A stretch of DNA of 64,000 nucleotides from Paeniglutamicibacter sulfureus (GCF_030512175.1 NZ_JAULBL010000001.1:434001-498000); one strand, 5' to 3'. Numbered from the stretch's first letter, positions 1 to 9,526 are shown. The notes: generated by a model from the sequence alone, not told the origin. Numbers and translations: made by a program.

Positions 1-45
1 ACCCCGGTGGCGCGTGATAGTTGCCAGCGATCTTCGGAGCACGAC

Positions 46-90
46 AAAGGCGGCGCCGTCTCCCTATGGGGGAAGGAAACGACGCCGCCC
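46..90 (-). terminator. Possible terminator after the first symporter
   Basis: A GC-rich inverted repeat (GGCGGCG at 49-55 against CGCCGCC near 83-89) lies about 60 bases past the symporter stop. Read on the minus strand the stem is followed by only TTT, so this is a weak intrinsic terminator call. The rest of 1-147 shows no gene. Confidence 0.4.
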
Positions 91-147
91 ATGTGCCTCG
101 GTGGAGCCGGGCCGCAGCCCGCCCGCACCGCGGATCTTGCCCGGCTG

Positions 148-1776
148 CTAGTGGTCGACGGCCTTTTCGGCACCGACACCGGTCAGCGAGCGTACTTCCA
201 TTTCCGCAGACTTGACGACGTCCTCGGAATTCTTATCCAGCACCGAGCCCAACCAACCTAGGAAGAAGGCCAGCGGGATCGAGACGATGCCGGGGTTGGC
301 CAGCGGGAAGATCGCGAAGTCGGCGCCCGGGATCATGGACGTCGGCAGACCCGACATCACCGGGGAGAAGACGATCAGCAGGATCGCGGAGCCGAGGCCG
401 CCAACCATGGACCAGACTGCGCCCTGGGTGGTGAACTTCTTCCAGAACAGCGAGTACAGGATGGTGGGCAGGTTGGCCGAGGCCGCCACCGCGAAGGCCA
501 GGGCCACCAGGAAGGCGACGTTCTGCCCCTGGGCGCCGATGCCGCCGAGGATCGCGAAGACACCGATGACGATGACGGTGCGGCGTGCCACCTTCATTTC
601 CTTCTCCGGGGTGCTCTTGCCCTTGGCGATGACCGAGGCGTAGACGTCGTGGGCGAAGGATGCCGCCGCGGTGATGGTCAGGCCCGCAACCACCGCAAGG
701 ATGGTGGCGAAGGCGACCGCGGAGATCAGGCCCAGCAGCAGCGGGCCGCCGAGTTCGAAGGCCAGCAGCGGGGCCGCGGAGTTCACGCCGCCCGGGGCGG
801 CCTTGATCTTGTCGGCACCGATCATGGCGCCGGCACCGTAGCCCAGCACCAGGGTGAAGAGGTAGAAGCCGCCGATGAGCCAGATGGCCCAGACCACCGA
901 CTTGCGGGCCTCCTTGGCGGTGGGAACCGTGTAGAAGCGCATGAGTACGTGCGGCAGGCCGGCGGTGCCGAGCACCAGGGCCAGGGCCAGGGAGATGAAG
1001 TCCAGCTTGGAGGTCTCCGACTTGCCGTATTGCAGGCCCGGGTTCAGGATCTCCGGGGTTCCGGCGCTTTCCACCGCCGCCCCCAGCAGGGCTGAGAAGT
1101 TGAAGCCATAGTTGGCCAGGACCATGATGGTCATGATAAACGCGCCGGCAATCAGCAGGCAGGCCTTGATGATCTGCACCCAGGTGGTGCCCTTCATGCC
1201 GCCGATCAGCACGTACACGATCATCAGCGCGCCGACGACGACGATGACCAGTGACTGGCCCATCTTGTCATCGATGCCCAGCAGCAGGGAGACCAGCGCG
1301 CCGGCGCCGGCCATCTGGGCCAGCAGGTAGAACACGCAGACCGCGAGGGTGGAGATGGCCGCGGCGATGCGCACCGGGCGCTGCTTGAGGCGGAAGGAGA
1401 GCACGTCCGCCATGGTGAACTTGCCGGTGTTGCGCAGCAGCTCTGCGACCAGCAGCAGGGCCACCAGCCAGGCGACCAGGAATCCGATGGAGTAGAGGAA
1501 GCCGTCATAGCCGTTGATGGCAATGGCCCCCACGATGCCCAGGAACGATGCGGCCGAGAGGTAGTCCCCGGCGATCGCGGTGCCGTTCTGCGTCCCGGTG
1601 AAGGAACGCCCGCCGGCGTAGTAGTCGGCGGCGGTCTTGTTGTTGCTCGAGGCCTTGAGCACCACGATCAGGGTGATGCCCACGAAGATGCCGAAGATCC
1701 CGATGTTGACCCACGGGTTGCCGACCTTGGTCGATTCGGCGGCCGCGGCGAGGACCGATGAAGTAAGGACGTTCAT
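148..1776 (-). CDS. Sodium:solute symporter, cation/acetate symporter (ActP/MctC type)
   Basis: This 542-residue polytopic membrane protein belongs to the sodium:solute symporter family, in the branch that takes up acetate and other short monocarboxylates. Family marks visible are YYAGGRSFTGTQNGTAIAG near residue 52, GDYLSAASFLG near 70, and the stretch around GLPHVLMRFYTVPTAKEAR near 275. About 13 hydrophobic segments are present, as expected for the family length. The ATG has a GGAAGGGGAG ribosome site that overlaps the stop of the upstream DUF485 gene (3-base gap), so the pair is one operon. The exact substrate (acetate, pyruvate or propionate) cannot be read from the sequence. Confidence 0.93.
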   Translation of the reverse strand: MNVLTSSVLAAAAESTKVGNPWVNIGIFGIFVGITLIVVLKASSNNKTAADYYAGGRSFTGTQNGTAIAGDYLSAASFLGIVGAIAINGYDGFLYSIGFLVAWLVALLLVAELLRNTGKFTMADVLSFRLKQRPVRIAAAISTLAVCVFYLLAQMAGAGALVSLLLGIDDKMGQSLVIVVVGALMIVYVLIGGMKGTTWVQIIKACLLIAGAFIMTIMVLANYGFNFSALLGAAVESAGTPEILNPGLQYGKSETSKLDFISLALALVLGTAGLPHVLMRFYTVPTAKEARKSVVWAIWLIGGFYLFTLVLGYGAGAMIGADKIKAAPGGVNSAAPLLAFELGGPLLLGLISAVAFATILAVVAGLTITAAASFAHDVYASVIAKGKSTPEKEMKVARRTVIVIGVFAILGGIGAQGQNVAFLVALAFAVAASANLPTILYSLFWKKFTTQGAVWSMVGGLGSAILLIVFSPVMSGLPTSMIPGADFAIFPLANPGIVSIPLAFFLGWLGSVLDKNSEDVVKSAEMEVRSLTGVGAEKAVDH

Positions 1777-1779
1777 GGC

Positions 1780-2124
1780 CTACTCCCCTTCCTGTGCTTC
1801 GAGGCGCTTGCGGATCGCGGTTGCCTTCGGATCAAGCTTCTTGTTGCTGTAGGAGACGTAGGCGGCGGTGATGCCGAAGGTGGAAACAAATTGCAGCAGG
1901 CCCAGCAGCAGGCCCACGTTGAAGTTGCCCCATACCTTGATGGACATGAATTCGTGCGCATAGTCGGCCAATAGGACGTAGGCGAAGTACCACAGCAGGA
2001 AAATGACTGCCATGGGGAAAACAAAGCTGCGGTGCGTCTTGCGCAGCTCGCGGAACTCTTCCGAGTCCTGCTCTTTCTCAAAATCAATGCCGGTTCCAAG
2101 GTCCGACTCTTCGGTGGTGCTCAT
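1780..2124 (-). CDS. DUF485 domain membrane protein
   Basis: This 114-residue protein has two hydrophobic helices (about residues 36-54 and 67-92) and the DUF485 pattern, with RELRKTHRSFVFP before the first helix and AAYVSYSNKKLDP after the second. DUF485 proteins are regularly encoded directly before ActP-type symporters and are presumed accessory subunits; the biochemical role is not settled. The start has a strong GGAGGAG site, and the stop is 3 bases before the symporter ATG. Confidence 0.9.
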   Translation of the reverse strand: MSTTEESDLGTGIDFEKEQDSEEFRELRKTHRSFVFPMAVIFLLWYFAYVLLADYAHEFMSIKVWGNFNVGLLLGLLQFVSTFGITAAYVSYSNKKLDPKATAIRKRLEAQEGE

Positions 2125-2365
2125 GACTCCTCCTTCACAAGGGGCTCAAGGCGCCAGGAGCGGTACCTTGCCCGAGCCGTCCGATCAGGCCGGCCTTGTG
2201 GGGTACGCCACCTGGCAGGGTGACTAAGATCACCCTGCGCCATGGACCCTCCACGCGGGAAGGGGGCCGGGTGCGGCATCCGGCAAACGGTCCCCCGGAT
2301 GCGCCAAGCGGCACCTGACGACGACGAACGGCATGCCCGTCCGGGCGCCGCGTAGGCTTGGGAAC

Positions 2366-3565
2366 ATGCTCTCCACCGCGCTGCAGATGACCCTGATTGT
2401 CGCCACCGTCGTGGTCGGCGGCACCCTGGTGGGCTATCTGGCGTTCAAGATCGCGCGCTCCAGCCGGGACCTGGGGACCGACGCCGAGAAGGCGACCTTT
2501 GAGACCCTTCACCGGGTCTCGGTGGCGGCCCCGCACCTGGCCCAGGGCCTCACCCCGGAAGGTGCCGCCACGGCAGGGAAGCACCTGCGCGCGCTGCTGG
2601 CTGCCCAGGGATTGGTCATCACCGACACCTCGGCGGTGCTCGCGGTGGACGGCACGATCCCGGACACCGGGGACCGGGGCACCGCCGCGGCGCTGGAACT
2701 TGCGGCCGCTGCGCTCTCCGCCACCCGCACCCAGGTCAAGCGCTCGGATACCGGGGACATGGTCTGCGCCCCGATCATGGTCGGGGACGTCCCGGTGGGC
2801 ACCGTCTGCGCGTACATCCCGCGCGCCGGTGCCGGGTTCGTGCGCGCGGTGGCCGAGGTCGCCGCCTGGGTCGCGGCGCAGGTGGGGCTGGCCGAGCTCG
2901 ATGCCTCCCGTGCATTGCTCATGGAGGCGGAGGTCCGCGCGCTGCGCGCCCAGATCAGCCCGCACTTCATCTACAACTCGCTGAACGCGATCGCCTCGTT
3001 CATCATCACCGACCCGGCCCGGGCACGCGAACTGGTGGTGGAGTTCGCCGACTTCACCCGCTATTCCTTCCGCCGCCACGGGGACTTCACCACGCTCGCC
3101 GAGGAACTCACCGCCATCGACAGGTACCTGCTGCTGGAAAAGGCGCGCTTCGGCGACCGCATCAAGGTCTCCCTGGCCATAGCCCCCGAGGTGCTGACCA
3201 CCGCCATCCCGTTCCTGAGCCTGCAGCCGCTGGTGGAAAACGCCGTGCGCCACGGCCTGGAATCCAAGCCCGGCGGCGGACTGATCACCATCAGCGCCTC
3301 GGATTCGGGCGAATACGCGTTGATCACCGTGGAGGACGACGGGGTGGGCATCGACCCGGTGGCCCTGGCGGCGGTGCTGGCGGGGACCACCGAGTCCATC
3401 CATGTGGGCCTGCGCAATGTCGATGTGCGACTGCGTCAGGTCTACGGGGACGCCCACGGGCTGGTCATCGACACCGCCCCGGGTGCCGGCACGCTGATCA
3501 CCATGCGCATCCCCAAGTTCCGCCCCGGGGTCGAGCCCACCGCGCCGGGCATCGCCGCCCGATAG
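2366..3565 (+). CDS. LytS-type sensor histidine kinase
   Basis: The protein has an N-terminal membrane helix (about residues 7-27), a divergent sensory region with GAF-like features, and a His_kinase/HATPase_c module. The phosphoacceptor His is in QISPHFIYNSLNAI (about residue 200), the N box is PLVENAVRHGLE (about 289-300) and the G box is VEDDGVGI (about 322-329). With this start it is 399 residues; an ATG 33 bases upstream gives 410. It is followed 47 bases later by a LytTR regulator, so the two form a two-component system. Its position between two symporter pairs suggests it senses a carboxylate or its effects, which is inference. Confidence 0.92.
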   Translation: MLSTALQMTLIVATVVVGGTLVGYLAFKIARSSRDLGTDAEKATFETLHRVSVAAPHLAQGLTPEGAATAGKHLRALLAAQGLVITDTSAVLAVDGTIPDTGDRGTAAALELAAAALSATRTQVKRSDTGDMVCAPIMVGDVPVGTVCAYIPRAGAGFVRAVAEVAAWVAAQVGLAELDASRALLMEAEVRALRAQISPHFIYNSLNAIASFIITDPARARELVVEFADFTRYSFRRHGDFTTLAEELTAIDRYLLLEKARFGDRIKVSLAIAPEVLTTAIPFLSLQPLVENAVRHGLESKPGGGLITISASDSGEYALITVEDDGVGIDPVALAAVLAGTTESIHVGLRNVDVRLRQVYGDAHGLVIDTAPGAGTLITMRIPKFRPGVEPTAPGIAAR

Positions 3566-3612
3566 CGCGCCGGGTCCGCCTTCCCCCGCGGGGTGCGGGT
3601 AAAATGACGTGC

Positions 3613-4329
3613 ATGATTAACGTGGTCGTTGCCGACGATGAACTGCCTGCCGTTGCGGAACTGGCGTATTTGTTGTCGCTCGATTCACGGGTGGGCACCA
3701 TCCACCGGGCCAATTCCGGGGCCGAGGCCTTGAAGGCCCTGGAGGAGTTCGAGGTCGACGCCCTCTTCCTGGACATCCACATGCCGGCGCTCTCCGGGCT
3801 GGACATCGCCCGGGTCATCTCCCGCTTCACCCGTCCCCCGGCCGTGGTCTTCGTGACCGCCGACGAGGACCAGGCGCTGGAGGCCTTCGAGCTGGCCGCG
3901 GTGGACTACGTGCTCAAGCCGGTGCGCCCCGAGCGCCTGGCCGAGTCGGTCCGCCGCATCTGCGAGCTGGCCGAGGAGGACACCGTGAAGCCGGACATGG
4001 TCACGGTGGAAAAGGGCGGCATCACCAAGATGATCCGCCGCGACGAGATCCTCTACGTGCAGGCGCAGGGCGACTACGCGCGGCTGCACACCAAGGATGC
4101 CAGCTACCTGATCCGGGTCCCGCTCAACGACCTGGAGCAGCAGTGGGGGGCGGCAGGCTACGTGCGCATCCACCGCTCCTACCTGGTGTCCATGGACAAG
4201 ATCGACACCGTCAAGCTGGCCACCGGCAAGGCCGTGGTTCTCATCGGCGGCACCGAGCTCCCGGTCTCGCGCCGCGCCCTGCCCTACCTGCGCGAGAAGC
4301 TGGCCGCGAATCGAGTCCGGCCGCTGTGA
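3613..4329 (+). CDS. LytTR-family response regulator
   Basis: The N-terminal receiver domain (about 1-115) has acidic residues in VADDELPAV and the phosphoacceptor Asp in LFLDIHMPALSG (about residue 54). The C-terminal LytTR DNA-binding domain (about 135-238) contains DEILYVQAQGDYARLHT and the typical RIHRSYLVS stretch. I start at MINVVVADD; another ATG lies 9 bases upstream. The stop TGA overlaps the GTG of the next DUF485-like gene (GTGA), which ties the regulator to the downstream transporter pair by translational coupling. Confidence 0.93.
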   Translation: MINVVVADDELPAVAELAYLLSLDSRVGTIHRANSGAEALKALEEFEVDALFLDIHMPALSGLDIARVISRFTRPPAVVFVTADEDQALEAFELAAVDYVLKPVRPERLAESVRRICELAEEDTVKPDMVTVEKGGITKMIRRDEILYVQAQGDYARLHTKDASYLIRVPLNDLEQQWGAAGYVRIHRSYLVSMDKIDTVKLATGKAVVLIGGTELPVSRRALPYLREKLAANRVRPL

Positions 4330-4754
4330 GCGAATCCGGCGCCGCCGCCGAGCCGCCGCGCGAATCCCCCGGTCCGCACCCGGTCCAGGCTCCCGATGAC
4401 GGGCTCCCGGCACCCACCGGAGCCCGGGTGCGGGTCAGCGCACCCGCCGGCACCATGCTGAACATCGTCCGCCGATCCGCCCCGGATGCCGCCGACACCT
4501 TCTACGTCCACTCGCTGATCCGCTCGCAGCTGCGCCTGGCGGCCTCGGTGGCCCTGGGCTTCCTGTTGGTGCTGGTGGGCCTCGCCGTCATGGTGTTCAC
4601 CTGGCCGCAGATCAACGACATCCGCCTGGCGACCATCCCCTTGCCGTGGTGGTTGCTGGGCGTGGGCGTCTACCCGCTGATCTTGCTCTGTGCCTTCCTC
4701 TTCAACCGGGCGGCGGCGCGCAACGAGGCCAAGTACCGGAGCATCGCCAAATGA
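4326..4754 (+). CDS. DUF485-like membrane protein, second copy
   Basis: The 142-residue product starts at a GTG overlapping the regulator stop. It has a Pro/Ala-rich N-terminus (about 1-45), then FYVHSLIRSQLRLA and two hydrophobic helices (about 76-96 and 107-128), and a charged tail ending RNEAKYRSIAK. The arrangement matches DUF485 proteins and it precedes a symporter with an ATGA overlap. It is longer at the N-terminus and poorly conserved against the copy at 1780-2124, so the family call rests partly on context. Confidence 0.8.
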   Translation: MSESGAAAEPPRESPGPHPVQAPDDGLPAPTGARVRVSAPAGTMLNIVRRSAPDAADTFYVHSLIRSQLRLAASVALGFLLVLVGLAVMVFTWPQINDIRLATIPLPWWLLGVGVYPLILLCAFLFNRAAARNEAKYRSIAK

Positions 4755-6235
4755 TCAATCCGGCCGTTGCCCTGCTCTCGGTGTTGCTGGTTTCCCTGGC
4801 GACGGTGCTCATTGCCGTCAACGGGCTGCGGCTCTCGCGCACCACCGGGGACTTCTACGTGGCATCGCGCACCGTCAAGCCCTGGTGGAACGCCAGCGCC
4901 ATCGGCGGGGAATACCTTTCGGCCGCATCGTTCCTGGGCATTGCCGGGCTCATCGTGGTCTCCGGGCAGGACGGGTTGTGGTTCCCCATCGGGTACACCG
5001 CCGGCTACCTCATGCTGCTGCTCTTTGTGGCGGCGCCGCTGCGCCGCTCCCGTGCGTACACCATCCCCGACTTTGCGCAGATCCGGCTGGGCTCGATGAG
5101 GCTGCGCAGGCTCACCAGCTTCTTGGTGGTGGTCATCTGTTGGCTGTACATCGTCCCGCAACTGCATGGAGCCTCGCTGACGCTGGGCATCAGCACCGGG
5201 CTTCCCGGTTGGATGGGTTCGGTACTGGTCATGGGGATCGTGTGCCTCACCGTGCTGGCCGGCGGCATGCGCTCGATCACCTTCGTCCAGGCGTTTCAGT
5301 ACTGGCTCAAGCTCGCGGCCCTGGCGATCCCCGCCGTCTTCCTGCTGCTGCATCTGGGCCTGGCCGGGGAATCGGCGACCCTGGGCGGTGCCGTCTTCGA
5401 TCACGCCAGCGACCCGGCGGCGAACCAGGGCCTGTACTACAACATCTCGCTGCTGGTGGCGCTGCTCTTTGGCACGCTGGGACTGCCCCACGTGCTGGTG
5501 CGCTTCTACACCAACCCGGATGGTCCCTCGGCCCGAAAGACCACCGCGATCGTGCTGGGATTGCTGGCGTTGTTCTACATCTTCCCCACGGTGCTGGGCA
5601 TCCTGGGCAGGGCCTTCACCCCGGAACTTGCCACCAGCGGGAACGCCGATGCCACGGTGTTGCTGCTGCCGGGGCGCATCGTGGGCGGAACCGCCGGGGA
5701 TGCGCTGACGGCGATCATCATCGGCGGTGCCTTCGCCGCGTTCCTCTCCACCTCCTCGGGCCTGGTGGTCTCCCTGGCCGGGACCATCTCGCAGGACCTG
5801 TTCCGCGGCACGGTGCGCGGATTCAGGATCTCCACGCTCATCGCCACCGCCGTCCCGCTGCTGCTGGCCATGGGCACCTCCAGCCTGGCGCTGGCCGGGG
5901 CCATCGGCTCGGTCTTTGCCTTCACCGCGGCAACCATCTGCCCGCTGCTGTTGCTGGGGATCTGGTGGCGCGGACTGACCGTTGCCGGGGCGATTTCCGG
6001 CATGGTGACCGGCGCCGTGTGCTGCGGCACGTCCCTGGTGCTGGCGGCAGCGGTGCCCAACGAGCCGCAGTCCTTCCATGCCCTGCTGGCGCAGCCGGCC
6101 GCCTGGTGCGTGCCGCTGGCATTCCTCGTGATGATCTTCGTGTCCCTGGCAACCAGGCGCCGTCCGCCCGGACGCATCGACGAGGTCATGGCCCGACTGC
6201 ATGTTCCCGAGGCGCAGGCCGGAACGCTGCCCTGA
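4751..6235 (+). CDS. Sodium:solute symporter, second ActP/MctC-like copy
   Basis: This 494-residue symporter paralogue starts at an ATG sharing four bases (ATGA) with the DUF485-like stop. It carries the same marks as the first copy: DFYVASRTVKPWWNASAIGG, GEYLSAASFLGIAGL, and GLPHVLVRFYTNPDGPSARK. About 13 membrane helices can be drawn. Sequence between the family motifs differs clearly from the 148-1776 copy, so this is an old duplication with possibly different substrate range. It closes the kinase-regulator-DUF485-symporter operon and is followed by a strong hairpin. Confidence 0.92.
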   Translation: MINPAVALLSVLLVSLATVLIAVNGLRLSRTTGDFYVASRTVKPWWNASAIGGEYLSAASFLGIAGLIVVSGQDGLWFPIGYTAGYLMLLLFVAAPLRRSRAYTIPDFAQIRLGSMRLRRLTSFLVVVICWLYIVPQLHGASLTLGISTGLPGWMGSVLVMGIVCLTVLAGGMRSITFVQAFQYWLKLAALAIPAVFLLLHLGLAGESATLGGAVFDHASDPAANQGLYYNISLLVALLFGTLGLPHVLVRFYTNPDGPSARKTTAIVLGLLALFYIFPTVLGILGRAFTPELATSGNADATVLLLPGRIVGGTAGDALTAIIIGGAFAAFLSTSSGLVVSLAGTISQDLFRGTVRGFRISTLIATAVPLLLAMGTSSLALAGAIGSVFAFTAATICPLLLLGIWWRGLTVAGAISGMVTGAVCCGTSLVLAAAVPNEPQSFHALLAQPAAWCVPLAFLVMIFVSLATRRRPPGRIDEVMARLHVPEAQAGTLP

Positions 6236-6273
6236 CGACCGGGACCGTCACGGCCCCTGATGCGGGCATAAAG

Positions 6274-6314
6274 AATGCGGTTGGCCTGGTGACTGCCACC
6301 AGGCCAACCGCATT
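6274..6314. terminator. Bidirectional intrinsic terminator
   Basis: An 18-bp perfect stem (AATGCGGTTGGCCTGGTG and its complement) with a 5-base loop lies between the symporter (plus) and the DivIVA-like gene (minus), whose 3' ends face each other. It can serve both strands, although neither side has a long T run. Confidence 0.8.
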
Positions 6315-6338
6315 GAAGACTTCGACGGAGCCGAAAGG

Positions 6339-6923
6339 CTAGTCGATCGAGGCCATGAGCTCCACGACGCGATCCAGGAACGCGTCGACCTGCGACTCCT
6401 CGTAGCCGTGCTCGCCCTCGGCGCGGCGGAACTCCGCCCGTCGCACGGCGTCGACGCTCATCGGGACGTCCTTCTCGAAGTAGTCAATGAGCTGGGAGCA
6501 GAGCTTGTCCACGTCCTGGACGTTGTAGCTCGACGCGCTGGAGCGCGAAGGCCTGCGGAAGCGCTCGCCCGGGGACCGGTGCAGGCGTCCACGCAGGATC
6601 GCCGAGAGCCGGCCGACCTGCTGCAGCCAGGCGTCCTCGCCATCGGCGTGGATCAGTGCATCGCGTTCCCGCTGGGCAAAGACATCCTCGAGCCTGTCCA
6701 GCGCACCGTCGACCTCGCGGGCGCTGTAGCCGCCGCGCTGGGCAGGGAAAACCGTGCGGCGGACCATGTGGCTGGTGACAATCGAATCATCGTCGCCGTC
6801 GCCATTGAACGTGGCTCGGGCGCGGGCGAGGAACACATCCACCTGTTTGGTGTTGTAGCCGAATTCCTTTTCCCCCACGCGCTCAAAGGGGCTGGGTGCC
6901 GGCTGTGCCTTGTCCTGACTCAC
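6339..6923 (-). CDS. DivIVA-domain repeat protein
   Basis: This 194-residue soluble protein carries repeated DivIVA-type motifs: FGYNTKQVDVFLARA (about 21), GGYSAREVDGALDRL (about 64), YNVQDVDKLCSQL (about 134) and HGYEESQVDAFLDRV (about 172). Such multi-repeat proteins are common in actinobacteria beside the cdsA/frr block and are thought to be involved in polar or septal organisation; the precise job is unknown. The start is GTG with an AAGGAAAG ribosome site. Confidence 0.82.
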   Translation of the reverse strand: MSQDKAQPAPSPFERVGEKEFGYNTKQVDVFLARARATFNGDGDDDSIVTSHMVRRTVFPAQRGGYSAREVDGALDRLEDVFAQRERDALIHADGEDAWLQQVGRLSAILRGRLHRSPGERFRRPSRSSASSYNVQDVDKLCSQLIDYFEKDVPMSVDAVRRAEFRRAEGEHGYEESQVDAFLDRVVELMASID

Positions 6924-7062
6924 AATTCTTTCCTTGGTGTTGGTATTGCGTACCGGAAGACCGGCACCTTGTTGCTGCGGGTGGTGCGATTGCCCGGGTT
7001 CAACCGGGGCGCGGCGGCACCAACCCGCATGTCCATCTTAGGGATGCTTTGGCACCCGCGGC

Positions 7063-7995
7063 CTACAGCGCGCCGGGCATCAGCAAAATGGTGAGGATAT
7101 ACGTCACCGGGATGGCGAAGAGCACCGAATCGAGCCGGTCCATGACCCCGCCGTGGCCCGGCAGGATGTTGCTCATGTCCTTGATGCCCAGTTCCCGCTT
7201 GACCATCGACTCGGCCAGGTCCCCGGCCGTTGCGGCGACAACCGTCGCAACCGCCAGGGGGATGCCCACCCACCAAGGGGCATCCAGCAGGAACACCGCC
7301 GCAGCGATGCCCACCACCGTGGCCCCGGCAACCGACCCGGCAAAGCCCTCCCAGGACTTTTTGGGGCTGATCTTCGGAGCCATCGGGCGCTTTCCGAACA
7401 GCACGCCCACCAGATACCCGAACGTATCGTTGGAGACCACCAGCAACAACATCGTTGTCACCAGCAAGTGCCCGTCCGGTTCGTTCAACAGCAGCACGGC
7501 AAAGCTCAGCAGTAGCGGCACCCACGTCAAGACGAAGATGCTTGCAACGATCGAGGGCACGGATTTGGCCGGCCCCTCGATGATGCGCCACAGGAAAACC
7601 AGTAGGGCGCTGGCGGTAAACGCCATGCCCAAGGCCTCGAGACCGCCGTAGTAGGCGGAGAACGGCAGGGCCACCCCGGCCACGGCCAGGGGAACCAGCG
7701 GGGTGTCGATTCCCCCGCCGATCAGTGCCCGTGAAACTTCCCAGCTGCCCACGACTCCGAAGATCGCCACCGTGGCGACGAACGCCAGCGGCAACCAAAA
7801 CAGTCCGGTCAGCACCACGGCCAACAGCACCAGCCCCACGACGATTGCCGCGGGGAGGTCGCGTCCTGCCCGCGAGGGCTGGGTGCGCGTCGACTTGCGG
7901 CTTCGCCGGGTCATGGCATCAAGCCCTCCGGCATCCGGCGTCGGCTCCGGAAGGGAACCTGCGGCTCCTTCGCTCGGCTCGGTGGGATTGGCCAT
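7063..7995 (-). CDS. cdsA: Phosphatidate cytidylyltransferase (CDP-diglyceride synthase)
   Basis: CdsA makes CDP-diacylglycerol from phosphatidic acid and CTP in the membrane. The 310-residue protein has a basic N-terminal tail, about eight hydrophobic segments and the family signature near the C-terminus: SMVKRELGIKDMSNILPGHG followed by GVMDRLDS. An internal PKISPKKSWEGFAGS segment is also typical. The ATG overlaps the frr stop by one base (TAATG), so it is translated together with frr. Confidence 0.96.
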   Translation of the reverse strand: MANPTEPSEGAAGSLPEPTPDAGGLDAMTRRSRKSTRTQPSRAGRDLPAAIVVGLVLLAVVLTGLFWLPLAFVATVAIFGVVGSWEVSRALIGGGIDTPLVPLAVAGVALPFSAYYGGLEALGMAFTASALLVFLWRIIEGPAKSVPSIVASIFVLTWVPLLLSFAVLLLNEPDGHLLVTTMLLLVVSNDTFGYLVGVLFGKRPMAPKISPKKSWEGFAGSVAGATVVGIAAAVFLLDAPWWVGIPLAVATVVAATAGDLAESMVKRELGIKDMSNILPGHGGVMDRLDSVLFAIPVTYILTILLMPGAL

Positions 7996-8552
7996 TAGAC
8001 TTCCAGCAGCTCGGCTTCCTTGCGCTTGAGCAAGTCGTCGATGCTTTCGGCGTGCGACTTGGTCAGTGCGTCAAGTTCCTTTTCGGCGCGGGCGCCTTCG
8101 TCCTCGCCGACTTCGCCGTCCTTGACCAGCTTGTCAATGCCGTCCTTGGCCTTCCGGCGCAGGTTGCGCAGGGCCACCTTGGCGTCTTCGCCCTTGCCGC
8201 GAACGACCTTGACGTATTCCTTGCGGCGTTCCTGGGTCAACACCGGCATGATCACGCGGATGGTCTTGCCGTCGTTGGACGGGTTCGCGCCAACCTCGGA
8301 GTCGCCGAGCGCCTTTTCGATTTCACGCAGGGCGGTCACGTCGTAGGGGCTGATCAGGATGGTGCGGGCATCCGGGGTGGCGAAGGATGCCAGCTGCTGC
8401 AGCGGGGTCGGGGAACCGTAGTAGTCCACCATGACCTTGGCGTACATTCCCGGGTGCGCACGGCCGGTGCGGATCGCGGAGAAGTCTTCCTTCGCGTTCT
8501 CGATGGTGCTGTCCATCTTGTCGGATACCTCGAAGAGGATTTCCTCAATCAC
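7995..8552 (-). CDS. frr: Ribosome recycling factor
   Basis: RRF splits post-termination ribosomes together with EF-G. The 185-residue length is standard, and the conserved core is visible: IRTGRAHPGM, YYGSPTPLQQLASF, ISPYDVTALREIEKAL, and VKVVRGKGEDAKVALRNLRR. The start is GTG with a clear AAAGGAG site 6 bases away. It sits between pyrH and cdsA in the order usual for bacteria. Confidence 0.98.
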   Translation of the reverse strand: MIEEILFEVSDKMDSTIENAKEDFSAIRTGRAHPGMYAKVMVDYYGSPTPLQQLASFATPDARTILISPYDVTALREIEKALGDSEVGANPSNDGKTIRVIMPVLTQERRKEYVKVVRGKGEDAKVALRNLRRKAKDGIDKLVKDGEVGEDEGARAEKELDALTKSHAESIDDLLKRKEAELLEV

Positions 8553-8649
8553 GGTCTACTCCTTTGAATCGGCTCCCAATCGATGGGTGGCCGGGTAATT
8601 TTGGGCTTGTGAACAATCCTATGCCACGGGAGGGCATGGCGCGGGGCAC

Positions 8650-9393
8650 CTAGATGGTGACGCGGGTGCCGATCTTTTCGCCGAGGATGGCGCGGGTGAC
8701 GTTTCCGTCGCCTTCCATGCCGAAGACCATCATCTCCAGCTTGTTGTCCTTGCACATGGTCATGGCGGTCTGGTCCATGACGCGGATGTCCTTGATGAGG
8801 GCCTCTTCGTAGGTGAGGTGCTCAAGCTTGGTGGCGGTCGGGTCCTTCTTCGGGTCCGCGGTGTACACGCCGTCGACACCGCTCTTGGCCATCAAGACCA
8901 CGTCGGCGTCGACCTCGAGGGCGCGCTGGGCTGCCACGGTATCGGTGGAGAAGTACGGCAGGCCTGCCCCGGCGCCGAAGATCACGACGCGGTCCTTTTC
9001 CATATGGCGGATGGCGCGGCGCGGAATATAGGTCTCGGCGACCTGGGCCATGGAGATCGCGGACTGGACGCGGGTGTCAACGCCGGCCTGTTCCAGGAAA
9101 TCCTGCAGGGCCAGGCAGTTCATGACGGTGCCGAGCATGCCCATGTAGTCGGCGCGCGAGCGGTCCATGCCCGAGGCCGAAAGTTCGGCGCCGCGGAAGA
9201 AGTTGCCGCCGCCAACCACGATGGCGACCTCCACCTTGCCCACGGTGGCGGCGATCTGCTCTGCAATGCCACGCACGGTGACCGGGTCGACGCCCAGCTT
9301 GCCGCCGCCGAAGACCTCGCCGGAAAGCTTCAGCAAGACCCTGCGGCGACGCGGGGCCTGGGTGTGTTCATGCGATTCGGGGGTTGCGTCCAT
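8650..9393 (-). CDS. pyrH: Uridylate kinase (UMP kinase)
   Basis: PyrH phosphorylates UMP to UDP in pyrimidine nucleotide synthesis. The amino-acid-kinase fold marks are [23 protein letters not shown], and the [14 protein letters not shown] loop. I start at [10 protein letters not shown] because AGGAGG stands 10 bases before it; the in-frame ATG at 9402 is only one base after that AGGAGG and would be poorly read. This gives 247 residues. frr follows after 97 bases. Confidence 0.96.
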   Translation of the reverse strand: MDATPESHEHTQAPRRRRVLLKLSGEVFGGGKLGVDPVTVRGIAEQIAATVGKVEVAIVVGGGNFFRGAELSASGMDRSRADYMGMLGTVMNCLALQDFLEQAGVDTRVQSAISMAQVAETYIPRRAIRHMEKDRVVIFGAGAGLPYFSTDTVAAQRALEVDADVVLMAKSGVDGVYTADPKKDPTATKLEHLTYEEALIKDIRVMDQTAMTMCKDNKLEMMVFGMEGDGNVTRAILGEKIGTRVTI

Positions 9394-9492
9394 GGGTGTC
9401 ATTCCTCCTGCGTGCGGGTCGGTGCGGGCCCACGTTGTAGCTGTTGGGGGTGTGGCCGGCTCTCGGTCCTCGATGGCCCGGGAGCTGGCAGG

Positions 9493-9526
9493 AAAAAGGG
9501 GCGGCCACGTTGAAGTGGCCACCCCC
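9493..9526 (-). terminator. Terminator after tsf
   Basis: On the minus strand a GC-rich stem (GGGGTGGCCAC against GTGGCCGCCCC, loop TTCAAC) is followed by TTTTT. It lies between tsf and pyrH and should end the rpsB-tsf transcript. Confidence 0.8.

Noticed and set aside
2135-3457. Long minus-strand open frame opposite the LytS kinase
   Set aside because: Antisense shadow of the kinase; the kinase motifs are complete on the plus strand.
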